A stretch of DNA of 64,000 nt from Bacillus piscicola. GTDB taxonomy: Bacteria > Bacillota > Bacilli > Bacillales > Marinococcaceae. Positions 23,258 to 32,064 of this stretch are shown in pieces (position 1 is the first letter of the stretch; every line of letters begins with the position of its first letter). The notes below the pieces were generated by a model that searched no databases, was not told the origin of the DNA, and worked only from the letters and a program-made list of their open reading frames with translations. The DNA is taken from assembly GCF_022458745.1 (NCBI RefSeq), contig NZ_JAJJJF010000001.1:682001-746000 (forward strand), in the 5' to 3' direction. The translations under genes were made by a program, and so were the position numbers.

Positions 23258-24190
23258 ATGCGTACAATAGTACTAGGAACTAGGAAAAGTAATCTTGCGT
23301 TGAAACAGACAGAATGGGTGATTGAACAGCTGCAAAAGCTTGATTTGCCTTTCCAGTATGAAATGAAGAAAATTGTCACAAAGGGAGATAAAATTCTCGA
23401 CGTGACCTTGTCCAAAGTAGGCGGAAAAGGACTGTTCGTAAAAGAAATCGAAGAAGCAATGGAGAACAAAGAGATTGATATTGCGGTACATAGTATGAAA
23501 GACGTGCCTGGAGTATTGCAAAAAGGATTTACGCTCGGTGCGATTACGAATCGGGTAGATGCGCGTGATGTGCTCATTTCAAACGATAACCTCTGTTTCG
23601 ACGAACTTCCGGAGGGTGCAGTCGTCGGTACTAGCAGTTTGCGCCGTTCTGCCCAGCTCTTAGCAAGGCGGCCTGATATCAATATAAAATGGATTCGGGG
23701 TAATATTGAAACGAGGTTGCGCAAGCTGCGTGAGGAAGATTTTGATGCGATTGTACTAGCTGCTGCAGGGCTGAAACGCATGGGCTGGAGCGATGATATC
23801 GTTACCGAATATTTGAATGAGGATCTCTGCTTACCTGCGGTCGGGCAAGGCGCTTTAGGGCTTGAATGTCGTTCAGATGATAAAGAGGTACTTGAATTAC
23901 TGCAACATATAAATGATGAAGAAGTTGCCAAAAGAGTAACGGCTGAACGTGCATTTTTGCAAGAGGTGGAAGGGGGTTGTCAAGTGCCGATAGGAGGCTA
24001 TGCGACAACTTCTGATAACGGGGAAGTGAGCCTAACTGCACTAGTTGGTTCTCCGGACGGAAAAACAATATTGAAAGAGATGAAACAGGGGGCGGACCCT
24101 AATAATGTTGGCCGTGAAGCTGCACAGTCTCTCCTTCGTCAAGGAGCAAAGGAAATCTTGGATAAAGTAAAAGAAGAGCTGGATCAGTAA
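23258..24190 (+). CDS. hemC: Porphobilinogen deaminase (hydroxymethylbilane synthase)
   Basis: Polymerises four porphobilinogen units to hydroxymethylbilane on a dipyrromethane cofactor. In the 310 residues, [15 protein letters not shown], the substrate-binding SSLRRSAQL and [11 protein letters not shown], the KDVPG segment and the cofactor-carrying cysteine in [12 protein letters not shown] are visible. Strong ACGGAGG site. The stop codon overlaps the hemD ATG by one base. Confidence 0.96.
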   Translation: MRTIVLGTRKSNLALKQTEWVIEQLQKLDLPFQYEMKKIVTKGDKILDVTLSKVGGKGLFVKEIEEAMENKEIDIAVHSMKDVPGVLQKGFTLGAITNRVDARDVLISNDNLCFDELPEGAVVGTSSLRRSAQLLARRPDINIKWIRGNIETRLRKLREEDFDAIVLAAAGLKRMGWSDDIVTEYLNEDLCLPAVGQGALGLECRSDDKEVLELLQHINDEEVAKRVTAERAFLQEVEGGCQVPIGGYATTSDNGEVSLTALVGSPDGKTILKEMKQGADPNNVGREAAQSLLRQGAKEILDKVKEELDQ

Positions 24191-24975
24191 TGGACGAGCC
24201 GCTTTCCGGACGACATGTTTTGGTTACTCGGTCCGCGCAGCAAGCCCCTGCTCTCGTAAAATTGATAGAGGAAAAGGGAGGAACGGCGACGAGTCTTCCT
24301 TTGATTCGAACTGTTCGGCTTCTGGAATTATGGCAAAATGAGGTAAAGAAACTTCAAAGATATACGTATGACTGGATCGTGTTCACAAGTGTAAATGCGG
24401 TGAGGTTTTTTAAAGAAGCACTACTTGAAAGTAATATGACTCTGCCGCAACATGTGCGTATCGCGGCGATTGGGACCAAGACAATGAGAGAGCTTGCTTC
24501 TTGCGGGTGGCATCCCGAAGTAATACCAAACACCTTTGTTGCCGAAGATCTGGCAGAAACCTTACGGAGAAAAATACAGGTGGATGATGTAGTCCTGTTT
24601 CCGAAGAGTCAGCTCGCACGAGATGTTCTCGCCCCTGCGCTTAGAGAGGCGGGGGCAGAAGTGTTGGAAATGCCGCTTTATACGAGCGTGCCTGATGAGG
24701 CCCATAAAAGTCAGCTGCAAACCTTGTTGAAACAAGAAGATATTGATTTTCTAACATTCACAAGCCCTTCCATTGTACAAGCATTCGTTGACTTTGTTGA
24801 TGGGAAACTACCCGGTGGTTTATGGAAAGACATTCCTGCCGTCTGTATAGGGCCAGTGACGGAAAAAGAAGCGCGCCGGTGTGGGTTTCATCATTGTATA
24901 ACGGCTTCTCCCTATACGATTGAAGGTTTGCTGACGGCTCTAATTAAATCACTTAAGGAGGATTATTATGAATGA
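24190..24975 (+). CDS. hemD: Uroporphyrinogen-III synthase
   Basis: Closes and inverts ring D of hydroxymethylbilane. The 261-residue sequence is poorly conserved, as is normal for HemD, but shows the two-domain pattern: [13 protein letters not shown] near the N terminus, [28 protein letters not shown], and in the second half [17 protein letters not shown] and [14 protein letters not shown]. It overlaps both neighbours (hemC by one base, hemB by eight), indicating translational coupling. Confidence 0.92.
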   Translation: MDEPLSGRHVLVTRSAQQAPALVKLIEEKGGTATSLPLIRTVRLLELWQNEVKKLQRYTYDWIVFTSVNAVRFFKEALLESNMTLPQHVRIAAIGTKTMRELASCGWHPEVIPNTFVAEDLAETLRRKIQVDDVVLFPKSQLARDVLAPALREAGAEVLEMPLYTSVPDEAHKSQLQTLLKQEDIDFLTFTSPSIVQAFVDFVDGKLPGGLWKDIPAVCIGPVTEKEARRCGFHHCITASPYTIEGLLTALIKSLKEDYYE

Positions 24976-25954
24976 TATAGCATTCCGCAGACATCGACGT
25001 TTGCGGCGTACCTCAAGTATGCGGGCGTTAGTTCGAGAAACTCAACTCCAGAAGGAAGATCTTATTTATCCTATATTTGTTGTAGAAGGCCAAGACAAAA
25101 AGAATCCAGTCGCTTCGATGCCTGGTGTTAACCAGGTTTCCCTTGATCATTTAACGGAAGAAATGAATGAGTTGGAAGCGAACGGCGTACTTGGAGTTAT
25201 TGTCTTCGGCGTGCCGGACCAGAAAGATGATTGCGGCAGTCAAGCTTATGCAGCAGAAGGAATTGTCCAAAAAGCAATTCGTCAAATTAAAAGAGATCAT
25301 CCGAGTTTAACAGTGATCGCTGATACATGTCTTTGTCAATACACAGACCACGGTCATTGCGGTGTGATTGAAGACGGTGTTGTTTTAAATGATCCGTCCC
25401 TTGAGCTTTTAACGAAGACGGCTGTGTCACAAGCAGAAGCGGGTGCTGATATTATTGCACCTTCCAATATGATGGACGGCTTCACCGCTGCCATCCGTAA
25501 AGGATTGGATGAGGCAGGGTACAGCGATATCCCAATTATGTCCTATGCCGTTAAATATGCTTCTGCATTTTACGGACCGTTCCGTGATGCCGCTAACAGT
25601 ACTCCTTCTTTTGGAGACCGTAAAACCTACCAAATGGACCCGGCTAACCGGGAGGAAGCACTGCGAGAGGCTAAGTCAGATATCGAAGAAGGAGCGGATT
25701 TTATTATTGTGAAGCCGGCCCTTTCTTATCTGGATATCATGCGGGAAGTGAAAAACGAAACGGCTTATCCAGTGGTAGCGTATAACGTGTCAGGTGAATA
25801 TGCGATGATAAAAGCTGCAGCTCAAAACGGCTGGATCAACGAAAAAGAAGTCGTATTAGAAAAGCTGACCAGCATGAAGCGTGCGGGAGCTGATTTGATC
25901 ATTACGTATTTCGCGGTTGATGCTGCCCGTTGGCTCACTGAAACAAATTCCTAA
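24968..25954 (+). CDS. hemB: Delta-aminolevulinic acid dehydratase (porphobilinogen synthase)
   Basis: Joins two aminolevulinate molecules to porphobilinogen. In 328 residues the zinc-binding cysteine cluster [14 protein letters not shown] near 120-133 marks the zinc-dependent type, and the two active-site lysines lie in [16 protein letters not shown] and [18 protein letters not shown] precedes the ATG, inside the 3' end of hemD. Confidence 0.96.
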   Translation: MNDIAFRRHRRLRRTSSMRALVRETQLQKEDLIYPIFVVEGQDKKNPVASMPGVNQVSLDHLTEEMNELEANGVLGVIVFGVPDQKDDCGSQAYAAEGIVQKAIRQIKRDHPSLTVIADTCLCQYTDHGHCGVIEDGVVLNDPSLELLTKTAVSQAEAGADIIAPSNMMDGFTAAIRKGLDEAGYSDIPIMSYAVKYASAFYGPFRDAANSTPSFGDRKTYQMDPANREEALREAKSDIEEGADFIIVKPALSYLDIMREVKNETAYPVVAYNVSGEYAMIKAAAQNGWINEKEVVLEKLTSMKRAGADLIITYFAVDAARWLTETNS

Positions 25955-25976
25955 GGGTAGAAAGGGGAAGATACGG

Positions 25977-27263
25977 ATGAGAACTTTTACTAAATCACAG
26001 ACTGCTTTTGAAAAGGCACAGACGCTTATGCCAGGGGGAGTGAACAGCCCCGTGCGTGCCTATAAATCAGTCAACCATTCTCCTGTTTATATGGAAGAAG
26101 GAAAAGGTTCCAAAATTAAAGATTTAGATGGAAATGAATATATTGATTATGTATTGTCGTATGGGCCGTTAATTCATGGCCATGCAGACGAGCACGTCGT
26201 AGAGCAACTTAAAAAAGCAGTAGAAAGAGGAACCAGTTTTGGCTCCTCTAACGTAATGGAAACAAAGCTTGCGGAGCTTGTCATTGAGCGTGTTCCATCG
26301 ATTGAGGTTGTGAGGATGGTTAACTCCGGCACCGAAGCGACCATGAGTGCACTCCGTCTTGCGCGAGGTTATACTGGGAGAGATAAAATCGTCAAAATGG
26401 AAGGCTGTTATCACGGACATGGCGATTCTCTTCTCATCAAGGCAGGGTCGGGAGTGGCAACCCTTGGGCTTCCTGACAGTCCGGGTGTCCCTGCTGCCGT
26501 TGCCCAAAATACGCTCACGGTTCCATATAATGATCTGGAGAGCTTACAGGTCGTTTTTGAAAAATACGGAGAGGAGATTGCAGCGGTCATTATGGAGCCT
26601 GTAACAGGAAATATGGGTGTTGCTCTCCCACGAGAAGGATTTTTGCAGGGAGTACGGGATATGACCGAGAAGCATGGCAGCCTGCTCATTTTCGACGAAG
26701 TAATGACTGGTTTCCGAGTTGGCTATCACAGTGCCCAAGGCGTGTACGGAGTAATACCCGATTTAACTTGTCTTGGTAAAGTAATTGGCGGCGGGCTTCC
26801 TGTTGGCGCGTTTGGGGGCAAGCGTGAAATAATGGAACAAATTGCGCCGAGCGGTCCTATTTACCAAGCAGGAACACTTTCAGGCAATCCGCTCGCGATG
26901 ACAGCTGGCTACGAGACACTTATCCAACTGACTCCTGATCATTACGAGCATTTTGATAAACTCGGAAAGCAACTAGAGAATGGATTGAGAGAAGCTGCTG
27001 AAAATCATAGTATTCCGTATACAATTAACCGTATCGGATCTATGATTAGTTTCTTCTTTACGAACGAGGAAGTAGTAAATTTTGAAACAGTGAAGACTTC
27101 TAATATTGAAATGTTTGAAACATACTTTGCTGCACTCATGCAAGCGGGAGTTTCTATACCGCCATCTCAGTTCGAAGCAATGTTTCTCTCTACGGCTCAT
27201 ACAGAAGAGGATATCGCAGCAACAGTGGAAGCAGCTGCATACGCATTTTCAAAAATACAATAA
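25977..27263 (+). CDS. hemL: Glutamate-1-semialdehyde 2,1-aminomutase
   Basis: PLP-dependent aminomutase that makes aminolevulinate from glutamate-1-semialdehyde, the second step of the pathway. The 428 residues contain [51 protein letters not shown] and the PLP lysine in [17 protein letters not shown]. The frame is open further upstream, but ATG 25977 with AAAGGGGAAG gives the family N terminus. Last gene of the hem cluster, closed by a terminator. A second hemL copy is common in Bacilli elsewhere, so GsaB versus HemL is assigned from context. Confidence 0.95.
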   Translation: MRTFTKSQTAFEKAQTLMPGGVNSPVRAYKSVNHSPVYMEEGKGSKIKDLDGNEYIDYVLSYGPLIHGHADEHVVEQLKKAVERGTSFGSSNVMETKLAELVIERVPSIEVVRMVNSGTEATMSALRLARGYTGRDKIVKMEGCYHGHGDSLLIKAGSGVATLGLPDSPGVPAAVAQNTLTVPYNDLESLQVVFEKYGEEIAAVIMEPVTGNMGVALPREGFLQGVRDMTEKHGSLLIFDEVMTGFRVGYHSAQGVYGVIPDLTCLGKVIGGGLPVGAFGGKREIMEQIAPSGPIYQAGTLSGNPLAMTAGYETLIQLTPDHYEHFDKLGKQLENGLREAAENHSIPYTINRIGSMISFFFTNEEVVNFETVKTSNIEMFETYFAALMQAGVSIPPSQFEAMFLSTAHTEEDIAATVEAAAYAFSKIQ

Positions 27264-27281
27264 CGCAGGTATCATTAGAAG

Positions 27282-27317
27282 CACAGACTGTCCATATATG
27301 GGGTCTGTGTTTTTTTA
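27282..27317 (+). terminator. Terminator of hem operon
   Basis: CACAGAC (27282-27288) pairs with GTCTGTG (27303-27309), followed by eight T residues. Confidence 0.85.
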
Positions 27318-27336
27318 TGTTTAGATCCTTTTAATC

Positions 27337-27363
27337 ATAGACGGAAAAGTAGGCGCATATATT
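27337..27363 (+). promoter_or_regulatory. Candidate sigma-E promoter of spoVID
   Basis: ATA (27337-27339, in TCATAGA), a 16-base spacer and CATATATT (27356-27363), which matches 7 of 8 positions of the sigma-E -10 consensus CATACAHT. spoVID is a mother-cell gene in B. subtilis, which supports the call. Confidence 0.45.
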
Positions 27364-27471
27364 GTAAGGGACAGTGAGTGGACGGATGTAAAAAGGCAAC
27401 AAACGAACACCGTTCATCTAACAACTATGAAAAAGATAAAGAAGATTTTTTTAAAATAAAGGAGGGCCACT

Positions 27472-28734
27472 ATGGGAGCGGACCATTCGACAGCACTTAC
27501 GTTTAATTTGGAAGAGACAGTATGGCTCGACCAAGGGCAAAGGATGAAAGAATTGGTATCGTTGGGTCTCGAGCCGGATATTCACATTGAGGAGAAGTCA
27601 GAATACGTAGCGATTAAAGGGGGGCTTCGCTTAAAGGGTGAGTACCTGCCGTTTGAAGACGAAGAGAATGAGGCAATACAAAGTGAACAAGACACACCCG
27701 TCCCTCAGTATGCAGAGGAACACACGCAAGGGACAAACGGCGTTGGGGAAATTAAACATTATTTTCCGGTGGATGTTACAATCCCTTTGCGACGCATTCA
27801 TAACCTAGATGACATATATGTACAGATTGAAGGATTTGATTATGACTTGCCTGAATCGGATTGCATTCAATTGACGGCCGATATAAGTATCACGGGTATG
27901 AGAAACGAAGAAACACCTCGAAAAGAAGAGCAAGAAATGTCGCTTAGTATTCCTTCCCCCATGCCGAACTGGCAACTAGAAAAAAATCATCAACATGACG
28001 AAGATAAAGAGTCGCTTCGTGAAAATAAACAAGCAGTCGAGGAAACGATAGAGACAGCTCGAGAGCAGCCGGTTGATGACGATCATTCTGCGGCCTTCCA
28101 AAAAGTTGAGACTGACCAGGCAGACTTGACAGCAGACAAAATACCAAGGGAAGGAAAAGAAGAAGAGGAAACAAAAACTTCTGAGAGCATAGATAAAGAG
28201 GAATCAGAGGATGACGATGACGATAACCGTGTAGTAGCTTCGAGTGACAGACCAGAGTTACAGGAACTGGAGTCTAAAGATACTACCACAGTGGAGGATA
28301 CCGATGAGGAAGAGTCTGCAACAGAACTGACCGAGGATGAATCGGCTGAGGCGATTGTCACAGCATTTCACAGTCGTGAGGAAGAAGCTGACGAAACAGT
28401 AGTGGGAAATACCCGGGATGATATAGAAGCTGACGATGGTGCAGATGAAGATGCAGGAGAAGGGGCTAACACGGAAAATGAAAATACCGGTTCAGGGCGT
28501 GATGACAACGCCTTATACTTGACAAAGATGATGACAAGCGGGGAAGAAGAATATTCTCGTGTGAAAATGTGTATTATTCAGGAAAATGAATCGTTAGACA
28601 CGATTGCTGAGAGATACGAACTGACAATAAGTCATTTGCTGCGCTATAACCGTTTAGACGATGAACATTTGGAGGAGGGGCAAATCTTATATATACCAGC
28701 GTCTGCTTCAAGGAGACAAAAGCATGAAAAGTAA
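27472..28734 (+). CDS. spoVID: Spore coat morphogenetic protein SpoVID
   Basis: Mother-cell protein that, with SpoIVA and SafA, drives encasement of the forespore by the coat. The 420 residues have a conserved N-terminal domain (about 1-145, starting DHSTALTFNLEETVWLDQG), a very long acidic low-complexity middle rich in Glu and Asp (about 150-355) and a C-terminal LysM domain (about 365-415; IIQENESLDTIAERYELT, RYNRL, ILYIP). The same arrangement is known for SpoVID, where the N domain recruits coat proteins and the LysM region binds lipid II or SafA. AAAGGAGGGCC precedes the ATG. ysxE overlaps its 3' end by 11 bases. Confidence 0.9.
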   Translation: MGADHSTALTFNLEETVWLDQGQRMKELVSLGLEPDIHIEEKSEYVAIKGGLRLKGEYLPFEDEENEAIQSEQDTPVPQYAEEHTQGTNGVGEIKHYFPVDVTIPLRRIHNLDDIYVQIEGFDYDLPESDCIQLTADISITGMRNEETPRKEEQEMSLSIPSPMPNWQLEKNHQHDEDKESLRENKQAVEETIETAREQPVDDDHSAAFQKVETDQADLTADKIPREGKEEEETKTSESIDKEESEDDDDDNRVVASSDRPELQELESKDTTTVEDTDEEESATELTEDESAEAIVTAFHSREEEADETVVGNTRDDIEADDGADEDAGEGANTENENTGSGRDDNALYLTKMMTSGEEEYSRVKMCIIQENESLDTIAERYELTISHLLRYNRLDDEHLEEGQILYIPASASRRQKHEK

Positions 28735-29725
28735 TGCTGAATATGTGCTTGGTTTTTATCCCCTTCATGTCCAAAGCCTCGAAACACATGGTAAAGTGAC
28801 AAAGGTTACCGCTGATGAGGGAGTATTCTCATTAAAGGAAACACAACTGAATAATGAACAAGCGGAGCGCTTCTTACAGACGCTCCGTTTTTTTGAAAAG
28901 CAGGAGACGTGGACGGTTGCTCCTGTAGTCCGTACAGTTTATGGCGATTGGTATGTCATCTACAATAATTCATTATTTTATTTGCTGTCATGGGGGGAGG
29001 ATTGCAGCAGGCAGCACCCAGAAGGAGTTTTTTTTAAGACACTGGCTCTTTTTCATCGATTCACAGGACGAAATGAAAAAATGAGAGAAGAGAATTGGAT
29101 AGAAAGCGGTGAACGATACAGGAAGTACAGAGAGCAACAATTATTAAAACTAGAAGCGTATGCAGACCATATTGAGAAAAAACATTATTATTCCCCGTTT
29201 GAGCTCGGCTTTCTCATGCATTTTCCATTTATATACCAGCTGCATAAAGACTCCATCTATTGGTACGAAAAGTGGGAGGATGAAGCAGCTCCCAAAGAAA
29301 AGATTACCACGGTCCGTTGCCACGGCAGGCCTTCTCCAGACCATATTATCCGAGATCAATATGGGAATTACCAATTTATCAATCTGGAAAACACGGCAGA
29401 CGGCCATCCGTGTCATGATATTGTTTCTTTATACCAAGCTTGCTTGTATGAAAGGCTGTGGGATCCAATCCAAACGTATCCCTGGATTAAAAGCTATAGG
29501 GAGCATGCAGCATTGTTCCACCCTGAAGACGAATGGTTGTTAAAAAGCCGGTTGCTTGAAGAGACGGGAATTTATTCTTTTATCGAACTTGCACCCGGGC
29601 GGATACGCGGAGAGGAGCACATTTGGACACTGGAGCTCGAGAAGTATATTTGGTTTATGGAGAAAGTTCATGCCGAAATCACGAGCTGGCCTTCTCGAAA
29701 CGACGAAGAGAACCAAAGGGAATAG
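28724..29725 (+). CDS. ysxE: Spore coat-associated CotS-family protein YsxE
   Basis: CotS/YutH-like protein with an aminoglycoside-phosphotransferase-type fold, 333 residues. The segment FINLENTADGHPCHDIVSLYQ corresponds to the catalytic-loop/metal region of the fold, and RCHGRPSPDHIIRD to the preceding HxD-type loop. Catalytic activity in CotS proteins is unproven. The start is ATG 28724 with AAGGAGACAAAAGC, within the spoVID 3' end, so the pair forms a sporulation operon as in B. subtilis. Confidence 0.87.
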   Translation: MKSNAEYVLGFYPLHVQSLETHGKVTKVTADEGVFSLKETQLNNEQAERFLQTLRFFEKQETWTVAPVVRTVYGDWYVIYNNSLFYLLSWGEDCSRQHPEGVFFKTLALFHRFTGRNEKMREENWIESGERYRKYREQQLLKLEAYADHIEKKHYYSPFELGFLMHFPFIYQLHKDSIYWYEKWEDEAAPKEKITTVRCHGRPSPDHIIRDQYGNYQFINLENTADGHPCHDIVSLYQACLYERLWDPIQTYPWIKSYREHAALFHPEDEWLLKSRLLEETGIYSFIELAPGRIRGEEHIWTLELEKYIWFMEKVHAEITSWPSRNDEENQRE

Positions 29726-29729
29726 AAAG

Positions 29730-29767
29730 GAACACCGTTTTTATAGCTCATCATGTAAACGGTGTTC
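29730..29767. terminator. Hairpin between ysxE and convergent small gene
   Basis: GAACACCGTTT (29730-29740) pairs perfectly with AAACGGTGTTC (29757-29767). T tracts are short on both strands, so terminator strength is uncertain; it may serve the two convergent genes. Confidence 0.6.
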
Positions 29768-30007
29768 TTAATAGGGAGAAGATAGACAGTAAAAAAACAA
29801 GCAAGCTAGAATAATAAGCAGCACAACGTCAAAGGATGTTGGCAGAATCAATGTTCGAATAAGCTGAAAGCAAACGAGTGGAAATAAAATCTGTGTACAA
29901 ATGAGTTTCCATCTTCGCCACCAATATGGTCTCCTTCTCGGAGGCCTTCTGGGTTTTTTAGGAGGACGGCAAGGGGGGCGCGGCGGTCCAGGATAAGGTC
30001 TCATCAT
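29768..30007 (-). CDS. Small Pro/Arg-rich membrane protein
   Basis: Unrecognised protein of 79 residues. The first 35 residues are dominated by Pro and Arg (PGPPRPPCRPPKKPRRPPRR), then WWRRW, followed by two hydrophobic helices (about 42-57 and 62-76). That suggests a cytosolic cationic tail on a membrane hairpin. An in-frame GTG at 30022 exists, but GGGAG at 30016-30020 places the start at ATG 30007 (or 30004). A perfect sigma-E -10 (CATACACT) lies 31 bases upstream on this strand, so it may be a mother-cell sporulation gene next to spoVID-ysxE. The proteins are too small and biased for a functional guess. Confidence 0.55.
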   Translation of the reverse strand: MMRPYPGPPRPPCRPPKKPRRPPRRRPYWWRRWKLICTQILFPLVCFQLIRTLILPTSFDVVLLIILACLFFYCLSSPY

Positions 30008-30037
30008 TCCACCTACTCCCACTTTGATTTATATAGT

Positions 30038-30045
30038 AGTGTATG
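30038..30045 (-). promoter_or_regulatory. Sigma-E-type -10 element for the small Pro/Arg protein
   Basis: On the minus strand, CATACACT (plus-strand 30038-30045) is an exact match to the sigma-E -10 consensus CATACAHT. The upstream AAATATC is a weak -35 at slightly long spacing (18 bases). Confidence 0.4.
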
Positions 30046-30089
30046 AATTTTATAAAAAAAAGTGATATTTTTCATTTGAAAGGATTAGC

Positions 30090-30117
30090 TTGCCTAGAGG
30101 AGTGAACCTGGTAAAAT
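30090..30117 (+). promoter_or_regulatory. Sigma-A promoter of dctP
   Basis: TTGCCT (30090-30095), a 16-base spacer and TAAAAT (30112-30117) with an extended -10 (TGG). About 50 bases of leader precede the GTG at 30175. Confidence 0.55.
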
Positions 30118-30174
30118 AGATAAGGTAATCAGCCAATTAGCCGCGTACATTTCAGCACTAAAGGGGGAAAACAA

Positions 30175-31236
30175 GTGAAGGGGAAAAATTTATTATTTAT
30201 GTTGCTTGCTGCGGTCGTATTCAGTCTGTTGACTGCATGCGGAGGGGACAACGCCGAGTCCGAGAAAAATAGTAGTGAAGCAGAAGAAAATCAAGAAGGA
30301 AAAGACCAAGCTGCTAACAGTGAGGCGGAATTCAATTTGCAGATCGGTCATATTGCCCCGGATGAACACTCTTATACAAAGGGGATTGAGGAGTTTACCA
30401 AACGAGTAGAAGAAAAAACGGACGGAAGAGTGAGTTTTGAAATATTCGGTAATGGTCAGCTCGGAGGAGAACGTGACTTAATAGAACAGGTACAGCTCGG
30501 TTCACTTGACATGACGGTTGTCACTGCAGGTCCACTAGGTAACTTTGTTCCAGAGATATCCGTTCTTGAGATGCCATTTTTGTTCCGCGATGTGGAACAT
30601 GCTTATGCGACACTTGATGGCGAGATTGGAAAAGAATTAATGGCATCTATTGATGAACAAGGTTTTAAGACTCTAGGTATATGGGAAAATGGCATGCGTC
30701 ACATTACGAATAATGTTCGCCCTGTTACCTCACCAGAAGATACAAAGGGTTTAAAGATGCGTACGGTAGAAAACGAAATTTACACGGATACATACCGTGC
30801 TATTGGTTCCGATCCAACGCCTATCGCATTTCCAGAAGTCTATACAGCATTGCAGCAGGGAGTTATTGATGGTTTAGATGCTTCTTACGGCGTTTTCTAT
30901 ACACCGAATTTATTTGAAGTGCAAAAATACTTTAGCGAAACAGGGATTTATTATGCTGCCGCGCCGGCTATTATGAACACAGATACGTTCGCGTCACTTC
31001 CAGAAGATATTCAACAGATTATGGTGGAAACTGGTCAAGAAATGGCTGGCGTCCAACGTCAAATGAATCTTGATATGGAAGACGAGCAAAAGCAAGAGAT
31101 TATCGAGCAAGGGGTTGAAATAGTAGAGACGGAAGACATTGATATGGAGGCCTTCCGTAAAGCAGTTGAACCCGTGTATGAAAAATACGAGGAACAGTAC
31201 GGAGACATGATTGAACGAATCCGTAACGTAGAATAA
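30175..31236 (+). CDS. dctP: TRAP transporter solute-binding lipoprotein (DctP family)
   Basis: Extracellular substrate-binding subunit of a tripartite ATP-independent transporter, 353 residues. The signal peptide ends in the lipobox LLTAC (Cys about residue 22), followed by an acidic Ser/Glu linker and the DctP domain (IGHIAPDEHSYTKGIEEF, GGERDLIEQVQLGSLDM, MPFLFRDVEHAY, GLKMRTVENEIY, PIAFPEVYTALQQGVIDG). Family members bind carboxylates and related solutes through a conserved Arg; here it probably lies in KMRTVE. GTG start with AAGGGGGAAAAC. Its own terminator separates it from dctQM. The hydantoinase genes downstream suggest a ureido or cyclic amide ligand, an inference from context. Confidence 0.88.
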   Translation: MKGKNLLFMLLAAVVFSLLTACGGDNAESEKNSSEAEENQEGKDQAANSEAEFNLQIGHIAPDEHSYTKGIEEFTKRVEEKTDGRVSFEIFGNGQLGGERDLIEQVQLGSLDMTVVTAGPLGNFVPEISVLEMPFLFRDVEHAYATLDGEIGKELMASIDEQGFKTLGIWENGMRHITNNVRPVTSPEDTKGLKMRTVENEIYTDTYRAIGSDPTPIAFPEVYTALQQGVIDGLDASYGVFYTPNLFEVQKYFSETGIYYAAAPAIMNTDTFASLPEDIQQIMVETGQEMAGVQRQMNLDMEDEQKQEIIEQGVEIVETEDIDMEAFRKAVEPVYEKYEEQYGDMIERIRNVE

Positions 31237-31248
31237 AGCGTGTGGAGT

Positions 31249-31287
31249 AGAACCGCCCTCTTTCTAAGGAGTGGGCGGTTCTTTTCT
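31249..31287 (+). terminator. Terminator after dctP
   Basis: AGAACCGCCC (31249-31258) pairs perfectly with GGGCGGTTCT (31273-31282), then TTTCTTT. Partial read-through here would make binding protein more abundant than the membrane subunits. Confidence 0.88.
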
Positions 31288-31572
31288 TTATGAAACGAAC
31301 AGATTATCATTCCCCTCACGGTTATGCTTATTCATAAAAACTAGGACTGTATAAGGTTCACGATCTACTTTTTTTATTGTATAGTTATAGAGGTCCTCTA
31401 GTTCTTATGATACACTTATAGCAATAAAAGATAGTTCAGAATTTTTATTTTAGTGACCTCGTTATTCGTGTACGGTTGGAGTACACTTCAAGAATGACCC
31501 TGCCGCTCAAAAGACTTGCTAAGAGAAACGACTTTGATATTTTAGTTGGAACGTAAATAGGAGAGAAAAATT
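31288..31572 (+). promoter_or_regulatory. dctP-dctQ intergenic region with two inverted repeats
   Basis: No gene is visible in these 285 bases. Two short palindromes stand out: TAGAGG-T-CCTCTA (31388-31400), just upstream of a -10-like TATGAT (31406-31411), and GTGTAC-7-GTACAC (31468-31486). Either could be an operator for the dctQM-hydantoinase genes. No good -35 was found. Confidence 0.4.
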
Positions 31573-32064
31573 ATGTGGAATACGATACTGAAAGTTATTA
31601 ATCGGACGACAGAGGCAGTCAGTGCACTGTTGCTTACTTTAATGGTTGTTCTCATCTTTATGCAGATTGTATCGCGCGGCCTTTTTGGAACTTCTTATTC
31701 GTGGACCGAAGAAATCGCCCGTTTTTCGATGATTTGGATTACGTTTTTAGGGGCAAGTATTGCTTTTCAATATGCAGCCCACATAGGCATCGATTATTTC
31801 GTGAAAAAGCTGCCAGCGGTACCGGAAAAAATAGTCAACGTTATTGGCGCTTTAATAAGCGGATTCTTTTTTGTCATATTAGCTGTTAAAGGTTTTGAGT
31901 TAATGCAGGGTGCCGGGGTCCAGGGGTCACCGGCTCTGCGTCTGCCGATGAGTTATGTGTATCTCATTATACCCGTGAGCGCGGTCTTAATGATTCTAAA
32001 CTTGATTGATGTAACGGTGAAAAGAATGACATCAAAAATTAACCACGAGGAGATTCAAGGATAA
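31573..32064 (+). CDS. dctQ: TRAP transporter small membrane subunit (DctQ family)
   Basis: Four-helix membrane subunit, 163 residues, that pairs with DctM to form the ion-driven translocator. Helices are at about 14-36, 48-66, 90-110 and 128-148, with the family signature TSYSWTEEIARFSMIWITFLG in two pieces around residues 38-58. Start ATG with TAGGAGAG upstream. The stop shares bases with the dctM start (TAATG), indicating coupling. Confidence 0.9.
   Translation: MWNTILKVINRTTEAVSALLLTLMVVLIFMQIVSRGLFGTSYSWTEEIARFSMIWITFLGASIAFQYAAHIGIDYFVKKLPAVPEKIVNVIGALISGFFFVILAVKGFELMQGAGVQGSPALRLPMSYVYLIIPVSAVLMILNLIDVTVKRMTSKINHEEIQG

Noticed and set aside
23239-23931. 230-residue minus-strand frame opposite hemC
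   Set aside because: Fully antisense to a well-supported gene and dominated by Ser/Pro composition expected of a shadow frame.
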